The notes beneath the pieces were generated by a model, which was not told the DNA's origin, made no database searches, and was given only the letters and a program-made list of their open reading frames with translations. Source: Cardiocondyla obscurior (lineage: Eukaryota; Arthropoda; Insecta; Hymenoptera; Formicidae). Taken from it: a stretch of 64,000 nt of DNA. A program made the translations under genes and the position numbers. The stretch covers positions 3,410,001-3,474,000 of the forward strand of contig NC_091869.1 of NCBI RefSeq assembly GCF_019399895.1. The letters are read 5' to 3'. Below, piece by piece: positions 46,441 through 59,402 of the stretch (its first letter is position 1; every line of letters starts with the position of its first letter).

Positions 46441-49400
46441 ACGTCCGCCGCGTCCTGCCGATCGATTTCGCCTACGATTCGCACACGTTGCTCGCCACCG
46501 CGCGTCACCCTCCCTCCACCCGAATGCAACCCTCGACACATCACTCCCCATATTGCGTTCACAGTAGAACGTGAAAGCTAATCTTTCGGTCCGAAAAAAA
46601 AAATAGAATAAAAATAAAAATAAATAAATAAATAAATCGGTGTAAAAGATTATGAAAAAAAAAAAGATCAGGCCGATTTCCAGGGTAGGTGTGTAATAGG
46701 GACGCGTCTTAAGTATTGGCATCCATGTATCTGTATTTATTTAAGACCGAAAGTAGGGCAACCACGGGCTTCCGCGTGCGTCGGGTCTTCATTTGACGGA
46801 ACGCGTGATTTTTTACACGCAATGCGTGCCACGAATAAACCTCGGAATCGTCGGAAAGAACGCGGGCAAGACGATCTCTACGTTGCGCACAATATTTACG
46901 TTACGTGACGTGAAGTTCCGACTTATTACGGCCTAACTGTAAGAATACAAAACGAACGAGCCTCGGAATTTAATGACCGAATTGTGTTAAATATTATGAA
47001 CACCGAGCGCGTAATTACGTGGTTCTAAACGCCTTTGGCGACTTCCAGCCGGTGACGACACCGTCGGGTAAAGCGTCCGGCAATTGTGCCTCGCGATTCT
47101 CAAACGCAATCGAGAAGAATGACACGCAGGTAGTTACTGAAAGGGTCACCCGATTCCCACCTGACGGCGGACAATGGTCCTCGAATCTCAAAAGCCGAGA
47201 GTCGCCTACCGAGCACAGATCTTCGAGAATCGAACTTGGAGTTGACTTTACTTATCTAATAGCGAGAGTCTGGCTGGCAGAAGTCTGTTACCGAGTCATA
47301 GAATGCGATTGTCGCGTCACGTGTCTGTCCTCGTTACATACGAGCTCACTCGCGGCTATCTTATCTTATCGCATCGACGGGTAACCGATGTGCGTCAATT
47401 GCGCAGCTTTGACGAGCGATACGTCGTTCGATCGAGCGGCCCTACGCCCTACGGGTCAATCGCGAGAAACCGGAAGGGCCGATCTCTCCCGCGGAAACTC
47501 GCCCACGACGCCGGGTGCACCTTGTTGCGCGTAAACACGGTTTCCGCACCGCATTGTGTACAGTCACACCGTATCGTGGGTGTTACGCTCAGGCACGGCG
47601 CGGAGGATCGATATTGCTCTAACGCTGATAAGAAGGGCTCGTAACACACACCAAAGGAGAAGGGAAAAGGAGATCGAGACCGGTACGGTTCCGCCGAGCT
47701 TAGGTTTCAGCGGCACAAACACGCGAGGAACTACGCCCGTGAAGGCCGAAAACTTGACGAGGTTATCTCTGGTATATCTGTTGCTCACGAAGAGCATCCT
47801 CACCTTTCGAAGACCGTCGCAATTGATTAAAAAGAGAAACGTTCAAAGTTCACCAAACGTTAGGACTGGCGATTATTTCAGCAAAGATATTTATCTATTT
47901 ATTCCCTAACGTACAGAAGAGAGATATTCCCGGATATTCGTGTAGCCTGTCCATTTAATATTACGCATTAAACTCACCCAGAATAGAACCTGATAAACGC
48001 GAAAGGATTAGCCAACGAACACAACGGCCTGCGAAATTAACAGGCTTGAAAGATTATCTTCGCAGTTGATTATCATTAAAGATATTTTTCTCGAGATAAA
48101 GACGATCATCGAACGCGTTACGGTAAATTCAAGAAATGACTATTCCGCATTAACAAAAATCAAGCCTCGATCAACAAATGCGAACCCGCTAGACACGTTT
48201 GCAACGAGATCTAGCGAAGTGCGCGGACTGCTAATATTTTTAGACTCGCATTTGATAGAGAATCATCACCGGGGAAGCGGAGTGCATATGCATGCATAAG
48301 TAACGGCGGGACGCTAGAATTTATTGCGCAACTCTTCGCACGCGATCGATTAACGTCGATTTGTACCATTGAAAATTGACCGCGGAAAATTGCCACTCCG
48401 AGGAGACAAACAGCTGACGCTTTCAAGATCGTGCATAATTCGTCCTCGCACGACGTGTCTAAAATTCCAATAGCTACCTCTTGCATACATACTTTTGTGT
48501 TTCTTAAATTACATTTACCGCTCAACAACTTTGTGAAACGAAACGTTAATGAGCGGCATGCAAGTGAGAATTAAATCGTTAACATTCATTAGCACTTTGC
48601 GATACAGCCGCCTTCATTAACGCTTTCAACGCCGCATTTAGATTAGAAATTTCTTACAGCGTAAGAAGGTAAATGGTATTAATCTCGAACGTACAATAAG
48701 CCTGATAAACGAGCTTCCTGCAGAAATTAAGATCAGCCCTCCCGACATTATAAACGTCAAATACAAAAAAAAATTATCAAAATAAAAATAATTAATAAAA
48801 AGAAAAAAAAGAATGTAATCAAAGAAAAAAAAAAACGACAAAAAGTAGAATTTAAAAGAACAAAATAAAATTTTTAAAGCTTGTGATAAAATGTTATTTC
48901 AAATTCAGGTTAAAATATTATTTTTAAAAAAGACCTCGCTATCCGCCCGCTGGCGAACGCTTTATACCTAGCTCCGCATTGTGTCGCATCGTTATCCAAC
49001 ATCCTGATTCGATCGCGAGGAATAAACCGTTTCCCTTATTAATAGATTCTGAAAATTACTTTACGCCGCGTTATTTTTTCGTCACGCAATGCTGCTTCAA
49101 CGTCGACGTAACGTCGCAAAACAAAAATTATTCGTTACTTAAGTTTTTCTTTTTTTTTTTTTTTTTTTTTTTTGTATCAAGTTTGATTATCGTCTACTGT
49201 CTCTCCGTATTCTGAAAGTGCGTATGATCAGTTACGCTGGCGATCATTCCCGCTGATCGCATATACGCGATGGGAATCGACGTTACAGGTCCGGTTACAT
49301 CATCGGCGTGCAATTACGACGCGTCGCACGCTCTGGAGCAGGTCTCGCTCATTTTCTTTTATTTTCCCGCTGTCGGTTTTTGCACGGTCGCGCGGTGTAC

Positions 49401-52186
49401 GGCCTTGCACTTTTCGATTTGCATGCCAGACTGATGGCAATTCCCGAGAATCGCGAGGTATGCGAAAAGCCAGAAAGTACAGTATATACAAGCCGAGAAC
49501 GGAGGACTGGATATTTTGCTTCTCTCTGGCAGTTTTCTCGTCCGGTATCGCTAATACCGCAATCTCGTCCCGCCGTTAACCGCATCGCGCACGGCTTCCG
49601 GTCTCATACGACGACGCGGCTGAGAAACTAATTATTTGCTCGATCCGGAGCCAGGCCGGAGAAAAATAACATGATACGAGTTCTGATGCCGGCCGCCGTT
49701 TCCTACGAGATTTCTGCGCCGAGATAACCGCGATCCCTTCGATTTACCTCGCCCCGAGTCCGATCAACTTCGAACCTTTCCTCTTCCTCAAGAGCCCGCC
49801 TCTACGAAATATTTTATAAGCCTCTGTTTCATACGTTTCGACCCGAACGCGCAATTTTTAGATTCTTAAATAAGTAATATAAGTATCAATAGTAATAACG
49901 TAAAACGAAAGTAATAATAATCCGAATCCTATTCTCAATCCACGAACAAATTTATCATCGCTTCGACGCTTTTTCAGCAGCAAAGAGGAAGCGTTTACAG
50001 CCTGCGAAAATCCAGGCCCAACTTTCTGCGCGCTCATTTCCGAGTTGTGCCGCAAAACATTTTGAAGCGTTAACAATTTCGCCGTGCTGCACGTGTAATC
50101 GTTACACAACGACATGTATGTTTGAGGAAATTAAATTTTGATTCGTTATCCGGTAATCACACGTGAATTGCGATAAACAAGCCGTATTCGGGAACGCGTC
50201 AGGAATGCCATTAGGCGAGAGATTTTTGGTTAATATGGAGGGTGGGCAGCAACACGAAATAATAACTCGTACACGGTATTCCCCTCCTTTCTTCCGATTT
50301 TCCCGGGGCTAAATAATCTAGCAGAGGGCGATGATCCGCACGCGAGATATCGCGACTCTCATCTCGCGGGGGAAGGGAAAAATCTAGATCCCGAGAAACG
50401 CATTACAAAATAACGTCGAGAGCAGATCTGGCAGAGACGCGAATATCGCGGGTGCAATCTCATTTTGCATCCTTGCACGCGTGTGCGTGTGTACGTGTGT
50501 GTATGCATGAAACATCCGCGACGGTGAATCTCGTACCGAAGGATTTTTCACGGCAACGAACGCGGACAACGACAGCAAAACGAGCGACGCGCGTATTTCC
50601 GTCCGCATTTTCTTTCTCTGAACCGCCTTAGACTCGCGAAAAGAAAAGAATTAATTCGCGACAGTCCCGCGGCGAATAATTCCGTACTTCGTGAGACGAA
50701 CTTGCAGTCGGAACGTTCTCAAATGTTTAAAAAAAAAAAAAAAGAAAAACCCTTATCTTTGAATATTAATGCAAATGTTTGCTTTAACGACGCTGGCTGA
50801 TTTCTTTTTGTAACACGACAAGTTGAATGAACTTCAACGAGGATGAAAATAAATTTGCTTTCCTTTAGGTAGAAAGAAATATTTTCTTTCGCCAATAAAG
50901 TCGCAATGTGTAATTGGAATTAACTCAATTTGCATTCCGGTGGTTTAAAAAGGGAATTCTTTTAAATTTTTATAAGTGCTCGTCGGTGCCCATCGATTTT
51001 TCTTAACGCGCAATAAAATTGAACGGGTTCTAATTGATTGCAAAACACGCGGCGTATCTCATCGGAATTTACTTTACATTCCTCCCGTGTCGCGGTTATT
51101 TTATCACGAATATCTAGCAATTTTGATCTCCGTCGGGTGCGATAATGTTTTATTGCGGCATCCCGAATCCTCGCCACGTGAGCATTTCGGTAACGCGGAT
51201 ATACATACAGATCACGGTAATATCGCACGAAGTGTATGATTCATTCGGTATATAAATGTCTATATAAGCAGAAGCTATATTTAATACCTGACATTATGCA
51301 AGTTTTCTTGAAGTTTCACGATCACAAATGGAATTAGCGAAAAGTGCGATTAATTAAATGAAATTTACCAGCGAAAAGAAAAAAAAAGAAAAAGAAATTA
51401 AAAATTCACAATAATCTACAAGAATATCCGCGTTGCTCTAAAAATTACAGGCATCCCAAGAAAAAAAAAGGAATTACGCTGTGTCGCGGTATTATTAAAA
51501 TATAAATGCAACTTCCGCATTTCAGGTGGAATAAGCAATTGCGCAAGGTTGATTAATTCGCATAAATGTCGCTGAAAGATCGCTCGCAATCGCGTATCCT
51601 CCTCGCGTCGCGCAACGCTCGTCGCGGAAATGATTAAGGCGATTACGAGAATGTCGAAATGTAAAAAAAGGGGAGACCCGCATACGTTTACCGATACACC
51701 AGCGAATCGATATTCAGGGACACCGCGGTAATATTACCGCATAGAGTGCAACCACACGTGCACACCTGAACGTATACGAACGTACACGTGTGTCGGGCGT
51801 GGTGGTGATAGCGCGTCCGTGTGAGCACCTATTGCCGGCTCCCTAGCTTGTGTGCATCCGCGATATATGCGTACATATGACGATCCGATGCATTATTCAC
51901 CGGCAACCGACAGTACCAACGCCATGCGCGACGCGATAACAACTATAGCATCTTCTCCGAGAAACACAGAAATAGATGGTGCAACCGTCCGTCAAAAGCG
52001 TTTGAGTGCGGCGCGGGTTCGCGAGTAAAAGGAGCCAAATTTCCGGTCGCCGTCGTGCCGATCGCCGTGTGCAGTGGTACGTTCACCGATTCATTACTCG
52101 CGCCCGTAATTAAACCCGGGAGGAAACGCTGGAAGATGAACTGGGAGAAAATTGCCACGTCCCCCTCGCCCGCGATCCTCTCGCTG

Positions 52187-52377
52187 CATTTCAAGAGCAT
52201 TTCTGCGCTCCGCGAGTTCGCTCATTCAATCCGAAGCGCGTTTTTCTTTCAAGAATTTTTTCCTATAATTCCTTCAGACCTATTTTTTTTTCTTCCCCGC
52301 TTTCGTGCATCTCAAGAGCATTTTGCGAGTTCGCTTATTTAATCAAGCATGCGTTTTTCTTTCAAGAATTTTTTTTT
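52187..52377. repeat. Imperfect tandem duplication, period about 120 bp
   Basis: Unit one (52187-52261) and unit two (52307-52377) share CAAGAGCATTT, GCGAGTTCGCT and CGTTTTTCTTTCAAGAATTT in the same order. Small deletions separate the two. No coding function is apparent. Confidence 0.8.
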
Positions 52378-53937
52378 AATAATATTCTCTTTCTTATTTT
52401 TTTTTTTTAACAATTTTAGATCTAGCATGAAATAAAAAAGTGCAAAATAAGCTAAACCAATCAGCCTTCTGCCTCGGTTCGTTCGCGTTCGCAGTTTAAC
52501 GAAAACAATTTTCTCGCTAGCACCGCGCACTTATTTTAATCTTAACTCGCTGATTAGTCGCCCGACTTCGTTGTTCTTACTTGCTCGCGAATAAATGGAT
52601 AAAAATATTCCCCGCAAAGGCACAGGCAAAATGAGAAAAAACATTTCATCAACTTATCTCGCACTAACGCCAGCGATAACTAAAAGACACTTAAAGGCGA
52701 CACATTGTTGTAGAAACGTGAATCGCGGTTAATATCATAACAAAAGATAAAGCTTTCATTAAAATCAAAATTAAACTATTCCAATTATGCAGAGCGAAAG
52801 ATAATTAATATACTTAATTACGTCGCTTGAAAGGATCGAGGGAGGGAGAAAAGGCGGGCAATAAATTCGAGTGCTCTTTCCCTCCTTAGCGATAATTATT
52901 AATGAACGGCGAAGCAAGATACCGCGGGATAAAAAATATTTCGAGCACCCACTTTTGTCGATGGGCTGCTTTAGGGATTGAGGGTGCAGCGTGACATAAT
53001 CAGCTCATTCATTCATACAGCATACTAATGCGTATACATGTCGCGTTTGTAAAGACTGCTATCTAAAGGCTCATTTATGCGGAACGATGTAGGATCGATA
53101 TCGCCGGCTCGTAGCCAGCTCATAACGTTATTTTAATTTCATATATTCGCGTTATGTCATATGTACATTTTCCACTCGAGCGTAGTAGCCCACGTTTATA
53201 CTATATCGGTTCCCTGGAACGTTATCCATTGATATCGTGCGCATTTCAATCGCGATAACAAGATCGATACTTTAATTTACTTATTGGCTTTTATACGTAT
53301 GCAACCTACTGTTTGATGGCTATTATTTTTTTTTTTTTTTTTAGATAAACGCGTTGATACGAGTATAAATGTAATAAGGAAATATTAATAGTTCGATTTT
53401 CTTTTATTTTCAATTATTCATATCTCGTTTTATTTATTACGGTGGAATAAATGCAGCTTAAAATGATTCATCGGGGTTTAAAAAATTATGTTTCAGATTT
53501 CGTGAAAAATGAAAGGCCGAACGGTGCTTCATTCTTTTTCACCGAGGTAATAATGATTGATAATATTATTTAAATCTCTCGAGCAAATTGCATGTTACTT
53601 TGTCTAATACTGATATATTACATAAAACAATAATACAAAAATTAGAGAATCTGCTTATTTTCGTCTAAATAAATTCTTCCCTCCCGAAAAAAATAATTTT
53701 AAACAAAGTTGAATGGTATTTTTATAAGCAAAATTTTATATAAGCACTGAGAATACATAGCATGCGATTCGCGCGCGTTATTAAACTCGGATATTAATTT
53801 CTTTAAGATAATTACAATTAAATGATCTATAGCCTACGGCATATTATCGGTTGTTATATATATTTGTCTACTTACATTTGTATCTTCCGGTTGGGTTAGG
53901 TTAGATTATTTTTAGTCCTTCCGTCTGTCCATCCATC

Positions 53938-53964
53938 CGTCCTTCCTTCCTTCCTTCCTTCCTT
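53938..53964. repeat. (CCTT)n tetranucleotide microsatellite
   Basis: About six CCTT units preceded by CCATCCAT-type degenerate units. It is simple-sequence DNA. Confidence 0.85.
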
Positions 53965-55384
53965 CTGTGGCAGTAGTCTGGATTATCCTGACGTAACGTA
54001 GCATTGCAAATCACTTGACTATATCGCACTGCTCTGCTTTTTCTTATAAAAACAGTCATTATCACACGAGAGACGACCGACCGAAAGAATGACGCGGAAT
54101 TATCGCGGCGATTTTCTACGATTAAAATTACGAAGCGCGACGAACGATCAGCTGTTGTACGAATATCCACTCTCAATAATCTCGGTAGCGTTGCTTATTT
54201 TCGCCAGGTTTTCACTCGAGTCGTCTCGACACAAACTGACTGCGCGACGTAACAAGAGTTCTTAAAAGTCATCTTCGATTTTTCGATCAATTCGTTCGCA
54301 GAATAAACGGTGCTGATAATTAGCGCAAGGCCGCGAACGAGACGGGCCGCGATATGTCGAATACAACGTTCCGGATTAAATGTTCTCCGCGCACTTTATG
54401 TTCCTCAAAGTCACTTGCTCGATGCGGGATGAATCTCGGCCGCGACGAAGACGAACGAGGTGCTGATCTCTCGCTCTAACAATGACGATTACCGGAATCA
54501 GCTGAACGTCACTAAAGGAGATGACGAGTGAAGCGGTTGGTAACACCGAATTCGTAGCGCAATTCAAGCCGGACGCTCCGTGCGCTGCGCCGGCTTCTTA
54601 ACCTTGTCGTTCCGAAGTATTTTTTCGGATCACGAAACGAAACATAAAACGATGAATGGGATAGCACGGGCGTGCAAAAAATGATTGTCCGTTCCCGAGT
54701 CGACAACGTCGACACTTATTCGAATGCGATACTTTCCTATCCGCGGCCGAAAATACGCGTAATTGCGGAGCGATTAGCATAACGTCCTCGCGCCCGAGCC
54801 CCCGCAATTAGACTGAAGTGACCGTTAGAACGATTTCGGGCCTTAGAGGAACAGAGAGAACCGAGTAAAGAAAGTGAGACGGACAATGTGAGAGAACCAC
54901 ATAGCATCGCGGCAAAGCAGCAACTATAGATAATTTATGCTAACACCAGTTCGTTTTATTATTATAGATATAATAGGATAGAACAAAATTTAATCAGGTT
55001 TTTACGTTTGTTAATAAGACTGGTGTGCTTTTTTAAAAAAGCATATATGACACGACACCTCAGGTGCCGCATAATTATTGTCGCAGTACCGTTCGATCGA
55101 TTTCGACGGAAATCTCGAAGTCGGTCTTTCTCAAAACCGTTTGTCACTCGACGAAAATGTCAAGCGAAATCGCGGCAAGCTATACGAGCTGAGGGGGTCG
55201 AGGAAATTCGGCGTGCATTGAACGGATGCCAGAAAAACGAGGTGAATCGAAGATATCCGTGAGCGGATTTCTATGATCGCGTGTGACAACAGAGAAACAA
55301 ATTTCTCGGCGCAAATAACTACGAACCTTTTTAGAATTTTTCGCAACGTAACTCATTAATACATTTATCTTTGTTTTGTTTCAG

Positions 55385-58300
55385 AACGATCTCCTAGAAA
55401 TGACACTATGAAAGGTGAGTAATCAAATAGCTTGAAATCAAAATAATATCTAAGCAATGCATCATTCGACACATTTTCTCTTTTTAATTGCAAGAGAAAA
55501 ATTTCTTAATATTTGAAAAATTCTTAGTCTTTTAAATAATATTTAAATCAAATCCAGATATCAAATAAATGAGAAAAGTAAATTTCTTGAAAACATTTTT
55601 TAGATGATATTGTAAATAAAATATTTTTTAATTACTCTTTTTTTCAAATTAACAAATACAATTGTTTTCCGGCTAATTTATTTATACTATATGTGCGTAG
55701 GAAAAACTCACGACTCGACCATACAAGGTTTTGCGAAGCAGTATCCCGGCTGTACACTATATACCAGAAAAAAGTCGGGAGGTAAATATAAAAAGGTGCC
55801 TCATTATGCGCACAAAGTGTGATCCGAAAATGTTCTTACTTTTTTACAATACCATTTTTTTCTCAATTAATTAATTTAAAAGGAAATACTCTTACTTAGG
55901 AACAGGAATCGCTGGAGGATCGAGACCGGGAAGAGGGATTTTATTGAGAACTCTCGTGTTCGTATTTCTCGCAACATTTCTTTGGCTTCAGCTGCACGTA
56001 ATTAGTTTGACGGGTCGAGATGATTCCGGACAATCGTCGTCAAACGAGACACTCTTCTCGCTGGTGCCTCAAGAGCTGCACAGGTAATGCGTGAAAATAA
56101 TTAATAATTATTGTTATTTTGTTTCTCGCCAACGCTTGGCTCTTTTACTTTCAGATTTTTAAAGGAAGGGCGCAACTTGTCAACAAACCTGGCAAACTCC
56201 AGCTCGGGGACCCTCACGGAGTTGGAAATCGCCGAAATACGCCATAAAATTGAACGAGCCAATGCAGATCAAAAAGTATACAACGAAGAGGCGTTCGGGC
56301 CGCTGGCTAGTGACGCCCCGATTATAGTCATCCAAGTGCACACGCGGCTCACTTATCTGCGGCACCTTATCGTTTCGCTGGCGCAAGCCAAAGATATCGA
56401 GCAGGCCCTTCTCGTGTTTAGCCACGACATTTGGCATCCAGATATCAATTACCTCGTGCAGAGCGTCGATTTTTGCAGAGTCATGCAAATATTTTACCCA
56501 CACAGCATACAGATCCACCCTCACACGTTTCCCGGCGAGGGGCCAAACGACTGTCCGCGAAATATTCGCAAAGAACAGTAAGTTAATTCCTTGCACTCCA
56601 TCGGCGAGCTTAATGATCTGTACAAAAAAAAAATTAAATTATTAAAATATTAATTTGAAATGTAGTATTTAAATTATTGAGTTTGATATTTTATATATAT
56701 TGTGCGCTGCAGGGCCTTAAATTTAAAATGCACCAACGCCAAGCACCCAGACTTGTACGGCCACTACAGAGAAGCGAAGTTTACGCAAACTAAGCACCAT
56801 TGGTGGTGGAAAGCAAACAGGGTGTTCGATCAATTGCAAGTTACGAAGAATCATACGGGAATGGTTCTCTTTCTGGAGGAGGATCACTACGTCGCTGAAG
56901 ACTTCCTACACGTGCTCAGACTTATGGAGCGCACTTGCAGGCTCAATTGTGAGAGATGCAATGTTCTTTCATTGGGTACATATTTAAAGACGTACAACTA
57001 TTTTACGGACTTTAGTCGTAAGGTGAGTCAATTTCGTACTGCTAACATACTCGTCACTCTCGTAATTTTGCTTTGCGCGATGTTCCACGCACAAAACAAA
57101 GACGTGCCGATGTACCGGGCGTAGTACGTTAACGGCAGGCACATCCACAGGCGACTGATAATGTATAGACAATCTGGATATTTGTTCAGCTATTCACACG
57201 CAATCATTTCGTCAATCGGTCATGAGCATTCGTATTCTCAATCATAATTAGCCGTTGTACATACAACGGCGATTACTTCATTGGCGCACGAGTACGCTGT
57301 CGCTTGTAGCGTTAATAACAGTATCTGGCAAAATTAGCGCGATCACTATCGACGGGACGCGATAAACTTCGCTTTCGAATAAAATATTTTCCTTTCCGAT
57401 CTCGAGGGCAAAAATATATTGTTGCGCACTGTTGCACGTTTACAACATTATCCAACGTTATCATATGCTCACTATTAGTATATATGTCGATGTTTCACGC
57501 ACGCCCGTTAGTTCCTCGGGGTCGATAGCGCTCTGCAGAAGGAGTTGCTGCGTGGATTAAAACGGCAGGAAGCGTCGGTGACGGCGCAAAGGCAGCAAAC
57601 AGGCAGCAGGTTCGGCGGCATCGTCACCGTCGCCGGCGGCGATGGCGACGGTCTTAATAACATCGCTGGTAACGCTGCTGTCATCGGTAATAGGACTGCC
57701 AGTGGCAGCGGCATCAGGACCATCAGCAACGGCGGCGCGTTATCTGCCTACTATCAAAACGCGCACACGATGCAAGCGGCGCACGGGTGGGCCTTCCAGC
57801 TCCTGCCCAACCTTTACAACCATTATCAGAAGGTTCTACCGAATCTATCGAATTCCATCCGAGTAGCAGCAATAAACTACCATTTTCTTTGCTTTTGTTT
57901 CTCGCCGTATTAGAGAGTGCAAACGTAATCTCCTTTATTACTTCCCTCCTCTGTCCTCGGTGGATCTCTGTACATTGTCAAATTTTGCACAAACTCACCT
58001 CCACTGGTTTGCATTAATTTAATCTGAAAAATATACAGTTCTGTAGAGAATAGCGAATTGTGTGCAAACTTCGTAAGCATATCAATTCTACATTTAGTAT
58101 TTCTTACCGAATGATGAAACGTTTCTGTCCTACAAAGGCAAACTTCCGTTTTCCCCAAGCAGTAGTGCACGTCCCAAGCATCCATTACCGTCGCACGCAC
58201 GATACAAAGTCATAATACAATTGACCCGCTTGTCAAGCGTGCGAATTACCCTCGCACGCACGGCTAAAATCACGAGCCACACATCTTTAGCAGAAACAAT

Positions 58301-59092
58301 TGGTAATTTTGTACTCCCGAATAAAACACAGCGGGAAATGTTTGCGACTGAAATTCTGACTTTGTCAACTGTTCGCTTTATTTATCACGTAGTCTGGAGT
58401 AGATCTTCCTCGGTAGGCTTTATACGATGCAAGAAACGTGACGAAAGTAATCACAAAGCTCTTTCAGCGATGCTTGATAACAGTGATATTTATTCTGTTG
58501 CGGCAGGCGGAGGTGACTCCGTGGATATCCAGCAAACACAACATGGGCATGGCGTTCAACCGTGTCACGTGGAACAAGCTCCGAAAGTGCGCGGCCCAGT
58601 TTTGCTCGTACGACGATTATAACTGGGACTGGAGTCTGCAGTACATCGCGCAAACATGCATGCCGTCCAGTCGGGGCGCCGGAATAGCACCTCGCGCTGA
58701 ATCCGGACTGATTACGATGACGATGAGAGCTCCGAGAGTCTTCCACATCGGAGAATGGCGAGTATCAGCTCCTGTAACATCATTCATTACTTTCGTCATT
58801 GTTAAGACGAGTATTAACGTAACGTTAAGATTATTATCGCTAATTAAAGGCTTACTTTTGCAGTGGAGTGCATCATAAGAAAAATAATTGTGAGTCAACG
58901 GCGGTGATAGCAAAAGTCCAAAACGTTTTAAATGCGGCACGTAATCATCTCTTCCCCTCGCAATTAACGTTGACGATCGCTGGGACGGCGAAAAAAACGA
59001 AGCTCCGGAAGGGCAATGGTGGCTGGGGCGATGTTCGAGATCACCAGCTCTGTTGGAACATGACTATATATCCGGATCTGGTCCTGCCTTAA
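55385..59092 (+). CDS. Mgat2: Alpha-1,6-mannosyl-glycoprotein 2-beta-N-acetylglucosaminyltransferase (GnT-II)
   Basis: Golgi type II membrane enzyme that adds GlcNAc in beta-1,2 linkage to the alpha-1,6 mannose arm of N-glycans, opening the complex-type pathway. Coding exons: 55408-55414, 55701-55781, 55900-56083, 56155-56577, 56713-57022, 57539-57832, 58507-58757, 58864-59092; all phases agree. Length is 592 residues, or 494 without the 98-codon sixth exon (human about 447). A short cytosolic tail is followed by a hydrophobic anchor at about residues 43-65 (LVFVFLATFLWLQ). Then come VHTRLTYLRHLI, FPGEGPNDCPRN and the metal-binding EEDHY (287-291). CERC (311-314), CSYDDYNWDW, CGVHHKK and WGDVRDHQLC near the end keep the family's cysteines. 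The last intron has a GC donor. The start at 55408 is provisional because the frame is open further upstream in that exon. It is tail to tail with the PEBP gene. Confidence 0.93.
57539..57832 (+). CDS. Mgat2: Mgat2 in-frame insert/cassette exon
   Basis: Acceptor CTCTGCAG and a weak donor (AAG|GTTCTA) bound 294 bp, exactly 98 codons, phase 0 at both ends. Flanking exons are also phase 0 at the junctions, so it can be used or skipped without a frame change. The encoded part is Gly/Ser/Ala-rich and ends NLYNHYQK before the conserved PWISSKHNMG block. Vertebrate GnT-II has no such insert at this point. An insect-specific loop or an alternative exon fits. Confidence 0.6.
58758..58863 (+). other. 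Mgat2: GC-AG intron of Mgat2
   Basis: The donor is GCGAGT at 58758 and the acceptor TTTTGCAG at 58863 (106 bp). Only this junction gives HIGE-C-GVHHKK, matching the conserved Cys-Gly-x-His-His-Lys-Lys of the family. The nearby GT (58762) would shift into a stop within a few codons. Confidence 0.8.
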
Positions 59093-59392
59093 AATATATT
59101 CAACGTTATAATGGAACGTTTAAAGATAATCGATGGAATAACGCTACAAAATATCGAATCAGTCTTAAATTGTACTGAATTTTTATTACCATCGTTGTCA
59201 GTTAAGATCAAAGGCGATTGTGAGACCGCTGTCACTGCCACGAAAAGAATATTTCTTGCGTAATTAGAAATATGACTTGAAACGTTCCTTCAAAACAGAA
59301 TTTAACATTGTACATGCAACGGATGAGAAAAGACATCGGTCAACTTGGCAATGAACTCAAATTGGTGCTATTTAGAAAAAAAAAACAGAACA

Positions 59393-59402
59393 AATAAATA
59401 AA
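59393..59402 (+). terminator. Candidate Mgat2 poly(A) signal
   Basis: Two overlapping AATAAA hexamers (59393-59398, 59397-59402) are followed by a TTTTTGTGCG stretch resembling a downstream GU-rich element. It lies about 300 bp after the Mgat2 stop. Confidence 0.45.

Larger units (their letters stand above)
45124..55384. other. labial-Mgat2 intergenic region, no recognised gene
   Basis: No open frame here shows recognisable domains or convincing splice partners. The stretch holds the GC-rich island at 45850-46440, mixed-composition DNA at 47000-47900 with several unrelated open frames, a T24 tract at 49150-49173, a 120-bp-period tandem duplication at 52187-52377 and a (CCTT)n tract at about 53938-53964. 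Untranslated 5' exons of Mgat2 could lie within it. Confidence 0.6.

Noticed and set aside
46024..46441. Protein gene in the GC-rich island
   Set aside because: Long frames are open on both strands together, the pattern of GC-rich noncoding DNA, with no recognised motif.
47019..47909. Chain of plus-strand open frames (121, 113 and 117 codons)
   Set aside because: Frames overlap out of phase, show no domain and have no convincing splice sites joining them.
53889..53905. TTAGG-like telomeric sequence
   Set aside because: Only two units (GGTTAGGTTAG), too short to be an interstitial telomere tract.
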